From contig NC_031671.1 of the NCBI RefSeq assembly GCF_001640025.1, forward strand, positions 2,418,001 through 2,482,000: a DNA stretch of 64,000 nt. Reading direction: 5' to 3'. Under the pieces are notes generated by a model. The model was not told the origin of the DNA. It searched no databases and saw nothing but the letters and a program-made list of their open reading frames with translations. The stretch is from Sugiyamaella lignohabitans (Eukaryota; Ascomycota; Dipodascomycetes; Dipodascales; Trichomonascaceae). Positions 43,801-54,470 of the stretch are shown piece by piece. Each line of letters opens with the position of its first letter. The first letter of the stretch is position 1. The position numbers were made by a program, and so were the translations under genes.

Positions 43801-45867
43801 CTTGCGCAAGATTTTGTTGGTTCCAATAACATTTATTTCCTGATGCCCAACGGAAGTTTTGGATCTCGTGCCATGGGTGGAAAAGATGCTTCGGCACCTC
43901 GTTATATTTTCACCGAGTTGAACTCTTTAACGAGAAAAATCTTCCATCCTCAAGATGATCCCTTGTACAAGTACATGGAAGACGATGATTCTACTGTCGA
44001 GCCTGAATGGTATGCACCGATTATCCCCACAGTTTTGGTCAATGGCGGTGAAGGTATTGGTACTGGATGGAGTACCAATATCCCATGTTATAATCCCGAG
44101 GATCTGGTCAAGAATATTCGTCTACTCATGAACGGCGAAGATCTCGAGCCTATGACTCCTTGGTTTAGAGGCTGGACCGGTACTTTGGAGAGAATAGCTG
44201 CTGACAAGTTCAAGGTGTCTGGTACTATTGAGCAAATCGACGATAACACAGTGGAAATCACTGAACTTCCAATCAAGATGTGGACTCACACCATGAAAGA
44301 GTTTTTGTTAGAATCGATTGTCAAGTCTCGTGGAGAGGAAACTGGTAAAGAGTTTATTGAAGACATGACAGAAGAACACGGCACAGGAATCAAGTTTGTG
44401 GTGACACTTAGCCGTGAGCAAATGGAACGAAGTCTCAGAGAGGGTCTAGAGAATAGATTCAAACTTCAAACCACTCTTAGTTTGGGTAACATGGTGCTGT
44501 TTGATCCTCAAGGACGTCTTAAGAAATATGATACCCCCGAGCAAATCTTGACCGAGTTCTACTACGTTCGTCTTGAACTGTACCAGAAACGTAAAGATCA
44601 CATGTCGAATCAACTTCAGAACCAGCTGGAGAAGATTTCTCAGCAAGCTCGATTCATTAAACTCATCATTGAAAAGAGACTGACAGTGTCTAATCGACGA
44701 AGATCCGAACTTATTGCCGAGTTAGAAGACCTCAAGTTCCCAAGATTCGGTAAAGACGGTGTTCCCGTGTTTGACGTTGATCCAGAGGAGGCCACACAGA
44801 TCTCCATGGTTCTCGATGAGATTGAGGAAGACGAAGCAGCAGCTGCTGCCGTTGCAGATGCTAACAAACCCTCGTTAGCCAATTACGACTATCTCCTAGG
44901 AATGGCTATCTGGTCTCTTACCAGAGAAAGATACGAAAAGCTGTTGAAACAACGAGACGAGAAGGAAGAGGAGTTGAAGAAACTGCTTAAACTGTCAGCC
45001 AAAGATCTGTGGAATATCGATTTGGATGCGTTCCTTGAAGGATGGGAGCAGTTCTACGAAGATGATAAAGAGAAGCGAGAGTCGATGATTCCCGAGAGAA
45101 AGGGCAAGAGAAAGCCTACTAAACGAAAGGCCAAGGCCAAGGCATCTGTTGTTAACGACGACGAAGAACTCGGTGACGGCGATTTCCTGCCTAAAGAGCT
45201 CACTGGACGAGGACAAACTGCCAAATCCAAGACCACTGTCAAGACTGCTGCCAAAACAAGCAAACCATCAGCCACTGTCAAAGACGAGGATAAGCTTGTT
45301 CAAACCAAAATCGGAGTTAAAACACCTGTTCTCGCTGAACCAACAGCAGCAACGACATCTCCCAAAGCTGGCGGGATCTTTGGTAAAGGCATTTTCGGAT
45401 CACCCATTAAAAAAGACCAATACCAAGTCGATGCGGACGAGCTGATGAACTCATTTGTGGGTAATAACTCGAAATTCGAGTTCGGCTCGCCTGCCACCAC
45501 GACCAAGACCTCGTCCATCTTCTCCCTCGACGACGACGATGACGACGAGTTCTCGCCTCCTCCAAAGGCCGCTCCAAAAGCTGCTGCTGCCAAGCCAGCC
45601 GCCAAACCTGCTACAAAAGCAGCTTCAAAACCAAAAGCAGCATCCAAACCAGCAGCCAAACCCAAAGCTCCAGTCAAGTCTGTTTCTGACGACGAGTCAG
45701 ACCACGACGAGATCATCCCACGAGCAGCAGCCAGGCCGTCTCGCAACGCCACCAAGAAAACCACCTACGTCCTCGATGACAGCATGCTTGTCGACGAAGA
45801 CGACGACGACGAGGCCATGCTCGACTCCGAGCCCAGCGCTTTCATCTCCGAGGACGAGTTCGAGTAA
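40838..45867 (+). CDS. TOP2: DNA topoisomerase II, spliced
   Basis: Exons 40838-41725 and 41917-45867 give 1612 residues, longer than baker's yeast Top2 (1428). An N-terminal extension of about 145 residues, acidic then Ala/Lys-rich, precedes the canonical start of the ATPase domain (DQYQRLSQLEHVLKRPDTYI). The ATP-binding loop GGRNGYGAK (to 296) is split by the intron and continues LCNIFSTEFTVET. The TOPRIM domain has EGDSAM (about 623) and DQDHDG (about 700-705); the catalytic tyrosine lies in APRYIFTEL (about Tyr959). The C-terminal tail is Lys/Ala-rich with acidic clusters, as is usual for this nuclear enzyme. It passes one duplex through another for chromosome decatenation. The 191-bp intron (GTAAGT donor, CACTAAC branch, TAG acceptor) contains a full GC element. 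Confidence 0.97.
41747..41882 (+). repeat. GC palindromic element E18, full copy inside an intron
   Basis: Within the TOP2 intron 41726-41916. It starts 21 nt after the donor and ends 34 nt before the acceptor. Same orientation as the other intronic copies. Confidence 0.95.
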
Positions 45868-45929
45868 CTCTCCTCCTCTATTTCTTAATATTTAATACCA
45901 CTTCTTCTAAACCCTCGCGGTGCCCTGCC

Positions 45930-46109
45930 TGCCTCCGGCGGCTGGGGCTCTGCCCCAGACCCCGTGGCTCTGCCCCAGACCCCGTGGCTCCTCTCGCTAC
46001 GCTCGAGTCGGTCCGTGGACGGTCCTGGCCAACTCCTGCGAAGCAGGAGCAACCAGGGTCTGGGGCGGAGCAACCAGGGTCTGGGGCGGAGCCCCAGCCG
46101 CCGGAGGCA
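45930..46109 (-). repeat. GC element E19, full copy with both arms internally duplicated
   Basis: Between the convergent TOP2 and inner-membrane-protein genes. Left arm has GTGGCTCTGCCCCAGACCCC twice (about 45944-45985); right arm has GCAACCAGGGTCTGGGGCGG twice (about 46049-46090), at the mirror position. Confidence 0.95.
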
Positions 46110-46160
46110 CGCCCCCTTCCCGGAAAATCGTGAATTGGCTATGTACAGAGAGAATTGGAA

Positions 46161-46682
46161 CTATAAGAACTTGGCGGTCTGGCGGTCGCCAGTCGATTGA
46201 CGGGGTGCCACGGCCGGTGGAACGTCGACTTTCACCAGTTCGGGTTGTTCGTTGGCCGGGGCAGCGGCAGCGGCCCTGTCGGTGTTTTTCTGGATCCAGA
46301 CGTCTTCGGCCTCCTGGAGTTCCTTGAACACGTCCTCGAAGGTTTTATCGAGCGACGACTGGTCGACATTGAGCATCTCCTTGGCGATGTCGACGTTTTC
46401 TCCTTGGTTGATTCTTTGAATGAGATCGGTCAGCAGCGCGATCCGCGACTGCATTTTATACGACATGGTCTCGTTCTCGTTGCGGATCTTGATAATATAC
46501 ATGAGCTCCGACGACACCACGCCCAGCAGGAACAGGATGGGCACGGTCGGAGACCGCAGGTACGCTCGCAATCCCACATTCCCGCTGCCCTGTCTCTGGG
46601 CCCCATACGACCCGTGGAAAAGCCTCGTCGGCCCACTAAACCCGGGTCTCCACCTCGACTGCCTCGCTATCAGTCGCAACAT
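46161..46682 (-). CDS. Probable mitochondrial inner-membrane protein, INA17/INA22-like
   Basis: 173 residues. The N-terminus MLRLIARQSRWRPGFSGPTR is Arg-rich and lacks acidic residues, as in a mitochondrial presequence. A membrane segment follows (about 46-64, VPILFLLGVVSSELMYII), then a coiled coil (NENETMSYKMQSRIALLTDL...) and an Ala/Pro-rich tail. This presequence, single-span and coiled-coil layout with an 'SPTVPILFLL' entry matches the inner membrane assembly factors Ina17/Ina22, which help couple F1 to the peripheral stalk of ATP synthase. The family call rests on layout and partial memory, so it is tentative. Flanked on both sides by GC elements. Confidence 0.5.
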   Translation of the reverse strand: MLRLIARQSRWRPGFSGPTRLFHGSYGAQRQGSGNVGLRAYLRSPTVPILFLLGVVSSELMYIIKIRNENETMSYKMQSRIALLTDLIQRINQGENVDIAKEMLNVDQSSLDKTFEDVFKELQEAEDVWIQKNTDRAAAAAPANEQPELVKVDVPPAVAPRQSTGDRQTAKFL

Positions 46683-46776
46683 CTGTGTTCTCTTTTTTAC
46701 TTCACGAACTTCACTACTACATCTCTAATGTCGCGATCTTCACAGCTGCCGCGGGCGCGCTTCAGGGGGGAGCAGG

Positions 46777-46938
46777 TGCCTCCGGCGGCTGGGGCTCCGC
46801 CCCAGACCCCGAGGCTCGAGCTTCGCTCGAGATTATTCGGGGGTCGCGGCCTAAGAGAGGTGGCGGGGCACCCTCCCGACTCGAGCGCAGCGAGAGGAGC
46901 AACCAGGGTCTGGGGCGGAGCCCCAGCCGCCGGAGGCA
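46777..46938. repeat. GC element E20, full copy with variant hairpin
   Basis: The left arm carries a perfect CTCGAGCTTCGCTCGAG hairpin; the right arm carries the usual CTCGAG module. It lies between two minus-strand genes, about 60 bp beyond the stop of the protease gene. Confidence 0.95.
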
Positions 46939-47000
46939 CGGCCCCCAGTAGAAAATGCAAATGTGTGTATTAAATTAAAAAAGTACCGGGAAGAGAGAGG

Positions 47001-48143
47001 TCAGTTGCCGGCCTGGCTCTCTTCGTGGGTCTGTTTGTTGTGGCGTCGGCGTTCTTCGGCCGCTCGGCGAATTCGCGCTTGGACAGAGTCGTCTTCGTCG
47101 GTGGGCGGAGACGTGGGTGTGGATTCGGTGGTCGTGGATGGTACGAGTGGGCTGGAGTTGGTAGTGGTGGCTGTGGAGGTGGATGTGGGTGATGAAGTGA
47201 TAGTTGAGGTGGGTTTGGATCGGGAGTGGGAGGTGGAGGTGGATGGCGGTTCGAGGGTGCCGAGTCGCTGGGTCGACCCGATCAGTCCTCCTTCGTCAAC
47301 AGCCAGGAGTTCGTCGAGATCAGCTCCGAATCCCGGTCCGTCGTAGATATCAGGTCCGAGTTGACGACCAGAGTGGCCAAACGGGTCGAGGTCAACTGCT
47401 TCTCGTTCGAGAATCTTACACAGATCCCAGAACTTGCGGTCGTGTTCAGAATGGACATTGTGGGTCAGTTCGTGACACAGCACTTTTCGCACCTCTTTAT
47501 AGTTACAGAATCCTTGGTAGTCGTCTGTTCGTATCCTCAATTGAATCATCTGTCCCATACCGGTATTCAAACCAAGAAGTCGGGACTGGTGGCTGGTGCT
47601 AGAAGCAGGGTCCAGTTCAGAAAGAACTCCGACTGACCATTTATACTTTTCCATAATAGCACGAATACCCCTGTCATCTCGTAACCGTTCTAAATAAGCA
47701 CGAGCTTTCTCTGGATGCGGTAATCCAGCAAGAGGCTCGATCTTGTGGAATGTGTATGTTGAAGAAGGCACAGCAGACTGAGTTCGAGCTGGTCGTCGCG
47801 CCAGTCGACGCAGGTTCTGGCTTCTTTGGAGATATCGAGCATGTTCTCTGGCCTTTGCTGCTTCTGTTTCTTGCAGTTCTTCCATCTTGTTAATAGGAGT
47901 TCCCATGAGAATAATCTTCTTTCGCGATTGTTCAGTGTGGAAAACCTTAGAAATCGGCGTGGCACCGCCATTGGCCAGTTTATCGGCCTTGATCACACCC
48001 AGGCCAGCAGTGATGAGCTTGACAAACTCGGCCGGGATCTGGGTCTCTTTCTCTATTTCCTGTAGAAATTCAGAGTACGGAAGGGCGTCGTCGATATTGA
48101 GCTCGCGCGACTCGCCCTTGAACGATATAGTCAGTACTGTCAT
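47001..48143 (-). CDS. Ubiquitin-like/WLM-domain metalloprotease (Wss1 family)
   Basis: 380 residues. Residues 1-80 form a ubiquitin-like domain (MTVLTISFKGESRELNIDDA...). A WLM zinc-protease domain follows with the HExxH(x5)H signature HELTHNVHSEHDRKFW (His224, Glu225, His228, His234) and the upstream GMGQMIQLRIRTDD and YKEVRKVLCHEL segments. The tail from about 300 is Ser/Thr-rich and ends in a basic helix. Wss1/SPRTN-type proteases cut proteins crosslinked to DNA, but baker's yeast Wss1 lacks an N-terminal ubiquitin-like domain. The UBL-WLM order matches the 'ubiquitin/metalloprotease fusion' proteins of fission yeast and plants, so it may be a paralogous branch with another substrate. Confidence 0.85.
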   Translation of the reverse strand: MTVLTISFKGESRELNIDDALPYSEFLQEIEKETQIPAEFVKLITAGLGVIKADKLANGGATPISKVFHTEQSRKKIILMGTPINKMEELQETEAAKAREHARYLQRSQNLRRLARRPARTQSAVPSSTYTFHKIEPLAGLPHPEKARAYLERLRDDRGIRAIMEKYKWSVGVLSELDPASSTSHQSRLLGLNTGMGQMIQLRIRTDDYQGFCNYKEVRKVLCHELTHNVHSEHDRKFWDLCKILEREAVDLDPFGHSGRQLGPDIYDGPGFGADLDELLAVDEGGLIGSTQRLGTLEPPSTSTSHSRSKPTSTITSSPTSTSTATTTNSSPLVPSTTTESTPTSPPTDEDDSVQARIRRAAEERRRHNKQTHEESQAGN

Positions 48144-49074
48144 GTTTGATGTTGGTGGTGTAGATGTTATGATGCTGATGCTGCTGATACTGTAGTAGGT
48201 ATCAGTGAGTTAATGAAGATAATAGATGTTGTAGATGTTAATCGGTTTATAAATGTTGATGCTCTTCTAGAACTTGCTGATTTTCTGATTGTAGAAGTTT
48301 GTAGATGTTCTAATGTCTGATGACTGATGTCAGCAACAGATACCTATGATCTATTTTCAACTGTGAAATCCAGTCTCTAAACCGCTATTTCCGCAGAATC
48401 CAAATGCACTGATTCTATCTCGAATCTCGTTTCGTTTCTAATTGAAAACAAAAATCAAAAAACAAACAAACAACAAACTAAATTCTCAGGTAGCTATGGC
48501 GTCAGGGGCGTACTGCTCAAAGTGGCGGATGCTGCTTATCAATTACAACACTCTATCCTTTTGATTCGAACTTCGTCAATTTTCTCAGCTATTCTTCGTA
48601 TCACTCCTATCGTTCTTCTTTCTTCTCTACGTTGTCTTCTTCAATCACAATAACACCTTTGCGTTCTTGTGTTGCTGCTTATGATATCTCCAATGTCGAT
48701 ATTACAAATCTCTTATCTGTACGTCCGTGGCAAACGCAACTTCTCTACCAAATCAAATTCTCGTCACTATCTGCCAATATCTGTTCTATTATAAATTCTA
48801 TCTGTGAAAAGAATAAAATAATCTTCTTCACAAAATTCCTAAATGCCAAGTGTACTGTACACAAAAGTTAAACCGCTTGTGTAACCTTTCGCAAGAAGAT
48901 CTTTAAATAGCTACTAATAAAAGAGACGCTGCTGTCTCACCGCTATACGATAAATGATGCAATTAATCAGCTTATAAATCTCATCCCCACTTTTACTCAT
49001 GCGTCAGCCTGCACCACCGCCATTGCACGGCTGTGCGTCCCTCTCTTCCGCTGTTGTCCGCCAGGAGGGATGTC

Positions 49075-49129
49075 TGCCTCCGGCGGCTGGGGCTCCGCCC
49101 CAGACCCCGTGGCTCCCGCTTCGCGGGAG
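49075..49129 (+). repeat. GC element E21, half copy with compensated hairpin
   Basis: Left arm with CTCCCGCTTCGCGGGAG, a two-sided T-to-C / A-to-G variant of the common hairpin. Confidence 0.9.
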
Positions 49130-49822
49130 TTCCGTCGGGGTCGGGGGATATGGAAGCTTCCAGGGGGCGATGCCCGGGGATATGGAAGCTGGCGAGCCGG
49201 TGAGCCGGTTCTTGGGAGGCTTTGGGAGGGCTGGAGGGTTCGGTTATTCTCGTTTGAGGCTGTGGTTGGGAGTTGGGTTCTGTGAGACAGAAGGACTCAG
49301 AAGAGAATATGCTACAGCCTCAGCTGCCTTGGCTGTGGCACTGATAACACCAAACCTGACAGTCAGAAAATCTGCAAGGACACAAAAAAATCAGACTGGC
49401 CGTCCGTGCCCCACCAACCGCAAAGCAGAGAACAAATAAATCCGGCTTTCTGGTTGGTTGTGGAGAAACCAGACAGAACTGGGGCTGGCCAGTGGCCAGT
49501 GGGCAGTGGCCTCGCTGCCGTTGAAATCAGCCGTTATCTGGCTGACGAGATAAGAAGTTAGTCATGCATGGTATCCTTCCTATTCCAGCGACAGAAGCCT
49601 GCGAAATGTGGGGAAACCGTTGGGACGCCAGGCCCCGTGCCCCGCACCAGTCAATCTCAAGGTGGGCCCTGTGTGGCGCCTGTCGCCACGCCCCGTGGCG
49701 TCCCTCAAAACACACCCTTTCCACAGCCAACCCCTATTCTCTCGATTCACAACTCTCCCCACTCCCCGCAGCCCCCCTCTTCCCTCATCCACCCCACCAC
49801 AGCAGCATCCGGCGACCCTACG

Positions 49823-49886
49823 CCCGACTCGAGCGAAGCGAGAGGAGCCACCAGGGTCTGGGGCGGAGCCCCAGCCGCCGGAGGCA
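49823..49886 (+). repeat. GC element E22, half copy
   Basis: Right CTCGAG arm only, ending GGAGGCACACCCC. Confidence 0.9.
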
Positions 49887-50259
49887 CACCCCACTCCCCC
49901 CTTCCCTCCCCAACCAATGAGAGCGAAGACCGCCGCCCGCAAATGAAATGTGGTCTGTTGGGGCCGGCTGCATCGAGGAAGCCATGGGCATGCATGGAGG
50001 GGTGTCAGGGCCCGTTATCACGAGAGCAGCCACGGGGGTTAACCACATGCGGGAGTCCATACGGCGACTGCCGTCCTTTGTATAAGGAATATTTTTTTGT
50101 TTTCTTGTTAAAATCTACATTGGGCGATGCCCATGACACTCTCGAGCCCCGCTAAAAGTGGGCTGACCCTCCCGAACAAGAGCACCGACACGCAACTGCG
50201 GACAAACTCCAGCCACGGGACTAAACCGATTGGGTCTGGAGCGCGGGGCAAGGGGGGTG

Positions 50260-50403
50260 TGCCTCCGGCGGCTGGGGCTCCGCCCCAGACCCTGGTTGCT
50301 CCTGCTTCGCAGGAGAGATTGGGTGGGGCCATGGCCGTAACCGACTCGAGCGAAGCGAGAGGGGCAGCGGGGTCTGGGGCAGAGCCCCAAGCCGCCGGAG
50401 GCA
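50260..50403 (+). repeat. GC element E23, full copy
   Basis: Complete arms. Preceded by GGGGGGTG. The right arm has one extra A (AGAGCCCCAAGCCGCC). Confidence 0.95.
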
Positions 50404-50509
50404 GCACGTGCTGAGAGTGGCTAGCGCCGGCCGGGTTAACCTCGACCCACCGGCATGGAACAAATCGGTGCGTCAAGCGGGCGGCAGCCTCACGCGACAT
50501 GGACCTGCC

Positions 50510-50652
50510 TGCCTCCGGCGGCTGGGGCTCTGCCCCAGACCCCATGGCTCCTCTCGCTTCGCTCGAGTCGGTTCTCCCCGATGCCCTCCCCTCAGTCTCC
50601 TGCGAAGCAGGAGCAACCAGGGTCTGGGGCGGAGCCCCAGCCGCCGGAGGCA
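50510..50652 (-). repeat. GC element E24, full copy
   Basis: CTCGAG arm on the left, CTCCTGC hairpin arm on the right, ending GGAGGCACACCC. Confidence 0.95.
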
Positions 50653-50825
50653 CACCCACAGACCGCGCGTTGCTTTTTGCGCCATGGAAAAATGTTCGAC
50701 GACGTATAATGAGGGGTCGGTGCATGACATGAGTGAGGGGGATCGCGGGCTGCACCAGGCCCAAACGGACAGCCAACGGCGGCGGGCTGCTGCATGCAAC
50801 GGGGTCTGCCTCCGGCGGCTGGGGC

Positions 50826-50830
50826 TCTGC
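50826..50830 (+). repeat. Target-site duplication, left copy (TCTGC)
   Basis: TCTGC directly precedes the 5' LTR and is repeated at 56993-56997 after the 3' LTR. The site is in the GGGGCTCTGCCCC hairpin loop of element E25. Confidence 0.9.
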
Positions 50831-51480
50831 TGTCACGATTCCGGCTTCCCAATAGCTTATCCGTTATCTTCCGACCTCTACCGACTACCTCCGCATGTCA
50901 GCCGTCTTCCTGCCTCTCTTCAACATCACTCCAAATGCATACTTCTGCATCTCATGTCGTCTTCGCCGACTTATCTCTCTATAACTTCTCCTTGATAAGT
51001 TTCATGTTGACGCTAATGCCGTCTGCTCCACTTCCTATGTCTCCAGTTTGTCTTGGCTCGTTTCACACTCGCCTCTCCTTGGTCATTTGATCTATGTTTT
51101 GTTTCATCTAATAATTTCGCCTCATTCTCTTTTCTTTATTTTCTTCTCAAAGATTCTTTTCTACTTTTTCATCTTGTTCTCAATTATTATATAAAGGGTA
51201 CTATTTTGCTCTTTCAATTAGTTTTATTCTTTAGATATTAAAACATCTGTTACTAATATTAATCCTTATTCAAAACCTCCTTCAAGTGCGACTACTCCCA
51301 GAACTTAACCGACTTTCATACAACTTTATCTCACAGTAAGTGTATATGAATCTTAAAGGTTAACCTGGTTATTCTGATAATTCTTATCTTTAGATAATGG
51401 TTTCGCATGCCACATGGATAAAGTATTCCGAATATCTCGGACATGAAACAGCCGTGCATCTTCGGAAGCCTCACCTGACA
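50831..51480 (+). repeat. 5' LTR
   Basis: 650 bp, starting TGTCACGATTCCGG and ending CACCTGACA. It contains a TATATAAAG-like box (about 51189-51197, ATTATATAAAGGG) that may be its promoter. Confidence 0.93.
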
Positions 51481-51726
51481 ATCATGTTTTAATATCTCTA
51501 CTTTATCTTATCTTTTGATAAGGTTATCTTTAGGATGTCCTTGAGCTTGGTAGGGTGCAAATTTTTTTTTTTGCCCACCCTCCCACCCTCATTCCCAGAG
51601 TGTTCGATTTCCCCTATTCATGAATAGGCTGTCTGTTGATAGTCATTTCCCGAGGCAAATCTTCTCCCGTGAGACTTATCACCTCACACCACTGATCAGT
51701 ACCCCTGCTAACCATGTTCGACGATT

Positions 51727-54470
51727 ATGAGTTCTAATACTGTTTCCTCTGCACCTGTCAACGCTGGTCGTTTGACTCGTTCTTCACCCTCAGTATACCT
51801 CTTCTCGTTGTAACGTTAGCCCCATTCCGGACAACCTTCGTCAGCATGCTGATACACAGTCATTTTCTCAACCTCCAGCTACTGCAGAAGCTCCTGTTGA
51901 ACCTGTGAACTGCTATCTGCTTCTGACATTATTTCTGGAACATTCCCTGGCGCTTCGCAGACTGTGGTTTCAGCTTCATCTCGGTCCCCAATTCCACCTC
52001 ATCCTGATGTCAGTTAAACCTCCTTGCGTAAGCCCCTCAATGCTTCCGGTTATATTCCTTACCCGCCTCGTTCCACTTCGGATTCATCTTCGGTTCCCAT
52101 ACCACTTCAGTTAATCTACTGTTCCTTCCACTTCGGATTCTTCTTCGGTTCCCATACCACTTCAGTTTCTACTGTTCCTTCCACTTCGGATTCTTCTTCG
52201 GTTCCCATACCACTTCAGTTTCTACTGTTCCTTCCACTTCGGATTCTTCTTCGGTTCCCATACCACTTCAGTTCCTACTGTTCCTTCCACTTCGGATTCT
52301 TCTTCGGTTCCCATACCACTTTAGTTTCTACTGTTCCTTCCACTTCGGATTCTTCTTCGGTTCCCATACCACTTCAGTTCCTACTGTTCCTTCCACTTCG
52401 GATTCTTCTTCGGTTCCCATACCACTTCAGTTCCTACTGTTCCTTCCACTTCGGATTCATCTTCGGTTCCCATACCACTTTAGTTTCTACTGTTCCTTCC
52501 ACTTCGGATTCTTCTTCGGTTCCCATACCACTTCAGTTCCTACTGTTCCTTCCACTTCGGATTCTTCGGTTCCCACTACCACCTCAGCTCCCACTTCAGT
52601 TCACACTGATGTTTCACATACTTTTTCCTCTTCTGGTCCCCCCGGTCCCTCTGGCCCCCCTGGTCCCCCTGGTCCTTCCGCCCCACTTGGCCCCCCCAGC
52701 CCACCTCACTCTTCTGACTCTTCTGGTGCTCACGGTCATTCTCTTTCACACTCTGCATTACCTAAGCCATCTCAGTCTTTGTCTGTTCCACAGCAGTTTT
52801 ATAGTACTGGTGACTTGCTTAAGATTCCCCTTCCCCGTCCCTGGAATGGTGATATTAATACTCTGTCACGTTATATTTCTGCTTATCGTCAACATTTTCA
52901 GTCATTGCCTATCCCATCTGGTCTTAGTATGCAGATCCTTCTTCGTTCAGTCCCTGAAGCCACCGCTCAACTATGGCTTCAGCAACCCCCTGATTCTCTA
53001 GCTCGCTTGACTCCTGAAGGTTTTTTCACTTTTTTGACTAATCTCTATCATATTTCTCCCCGACATGTTCTTAAGGCACGTGAGTCTGAACTCCGCAATC
53101 TACGTTGTTCTTCTTTGTCACAAGTTCCTACTTACAACACGACTCACCGCGCATTATCTTCTGAACTTGGTTGGAATGAGAGTCAACGGATTGATGGCTA
53201 CCTTGCTGGGTTTACTCAACCTGACTTGGTTCGTCACACCGATGATGTCGATCCCGAGTATGATTATGATCAACTTCAGCGTCACTTCCAAGCGTTCGCT
53301 TTGCGTCTTTATGACAAACGTCGTACTGACACCTCTTCCAATGCTAATAACAATGGTTCTCGTTCTTCTGCTTCACGCTCTGCATCTCGCAAACTCTCTT
53401 CTGAAGAGAGACGACGTCGCGAAAAAGAGAAGCTTTGCCTTTATTGCGCATCTCCAGACCATGCTGTAGCACAGTGTTCTGTTAAGCCTGTGTCTAATTC
53501 CTCGTCTTCCCAGTCTTCTTCCTTTCCTAAACCTTCGTCAAAATCTTCTGGTTCTACTTCTCGTTCCAAGGTTGTTACTCCTTCTTCTCGTGTTCACATG
53601 ATCACAGTGAAAACTGAGCCTGTTGAATCCGCTTCTTCGGATTTCCCCGATTCATTCCATGAACAAGCTCTTTCAGATCATGATCTCTCCGATCTTAATG
53701 AAGATGATTTTGTCGATTCCCCCTCTTCTGGTTCCTCCAGTTCCGCCACTTCCAATTCTTCCACTCTTCAATCTAATGCCTTTTACTTATCCCACTTGAT
53801 GTTCGCAGAAGTTCCTGCTTGTGTTCCTCATGAGTTTCTAGAAGTCTCTTTTGGCCCGATTACTGGATCTGAGACATCTGTTCAAGCACATGTCGATACT
53901 GGTGCACAATCTAGTCTTATTGATTATGATTTCGCAGCTCGCCATAATCTTGGTGTTATCTCTGCCGATCTTGATCTCTATGCCTATAATGCAACTGCCC
54001 CTTTTGCTCGAACTCATTTTCAGGTTCCGTTAAGTATCAATTGGCAAGGTAAATTTTATCGTGTTAAGTTTGTGGTTGTTCCTAATTGCCCATATCCCAT
54101 GGTACTTGGTGCAGGGTTTCTTAAATTCCCTTTCGAATTTAATCTTTTCCAACCCCATCCACTTCAGCCATTACCTCCCCGCGCTGTCACTCCTACTTGT
54201 GGTCCCTTCATGCCACAAGCTCCTGTACCTTCTCAACCCGCTTCGTTTGCTTCCTGTCGGTCTTCTTACAAACCGCCTCATAATCAACACAAACGTAGTT
54301 ATAAGTACAAACACCGTAGATCCCCTCACAATTCTACTCCTACTTCCCGGATTTACTTGGTTACTACTGTTGAAAACGTCGATCCCCCTTCTTTTATTCC
54401 TTCTCGGATTCTTAAGGTCTTTGATACTGTCCCCACTTCTTTGCCTCCTCATCGATCTGAATTGATATGA
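51727..54470 (+). pseudogene. gag-protease region of the retrotransposon, frameshifted at its 5' end
   Basis: A likely gag start (MSSNTVSSAPVNAGRLTRSS) at 51727 is lost to a stop within about 30 codons. Protein-like sequence continues in other frames (to about 52015), implying at least two small indels. From 52032 one frame stays open to 54470 through a 53-bp repeat tract and a short Gly-Pro-Pro collagen-like run (about 52635-52690). It then covers a capsid region, a zinc knuckle CLYCASPDHAVAQC (53436-53477) and an aspartic protease with HVDTGAQSSLID (Asp at 53895). Its stop overlaps the next ATG as ATGA (54467-54470), a layout suited to reinitiation or frameshifting into pol. Confidence 0.85.
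52075..52610 (+). repeat. 53-bp tandem repeat within gag, about 10 copies
   Basis: Units begin CCACTTCGGATTCTTCTTCG and recur at about 53-bp spacing (52075, 52128, 52181 and on). The unit is not a multiple of three, yet no frame contains a stop inside the regular units, so translation passes through three alternating peptides. Confidence 0.92.

Larger units (their letters stand above)
48144..50806. other. Gene-free region with GC elements left of the retrotransposon
   Basis: 48144-49000 is AT-rich with short GATGTTG-type repeats just upstream of the protease gene. 49000-50806 is GC-rich with E21-E24. Open frames are element-derived and mutually overlapping. No RNA gene was recognised. Confidence 0.5.

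Noticed and set aside
51241..51480. A short ORF in each LTR as a separate gene
   Set aside because: Both copies are identical because the LTRs are; no function is implied.
52024..53001. A 325-codon frame over the 53-bp repeats as the true gag
   Set aside because: It opens at a non-ATG codon, and the capsid, zinc knuckle and protease are in another frame that is open over the same repeats.
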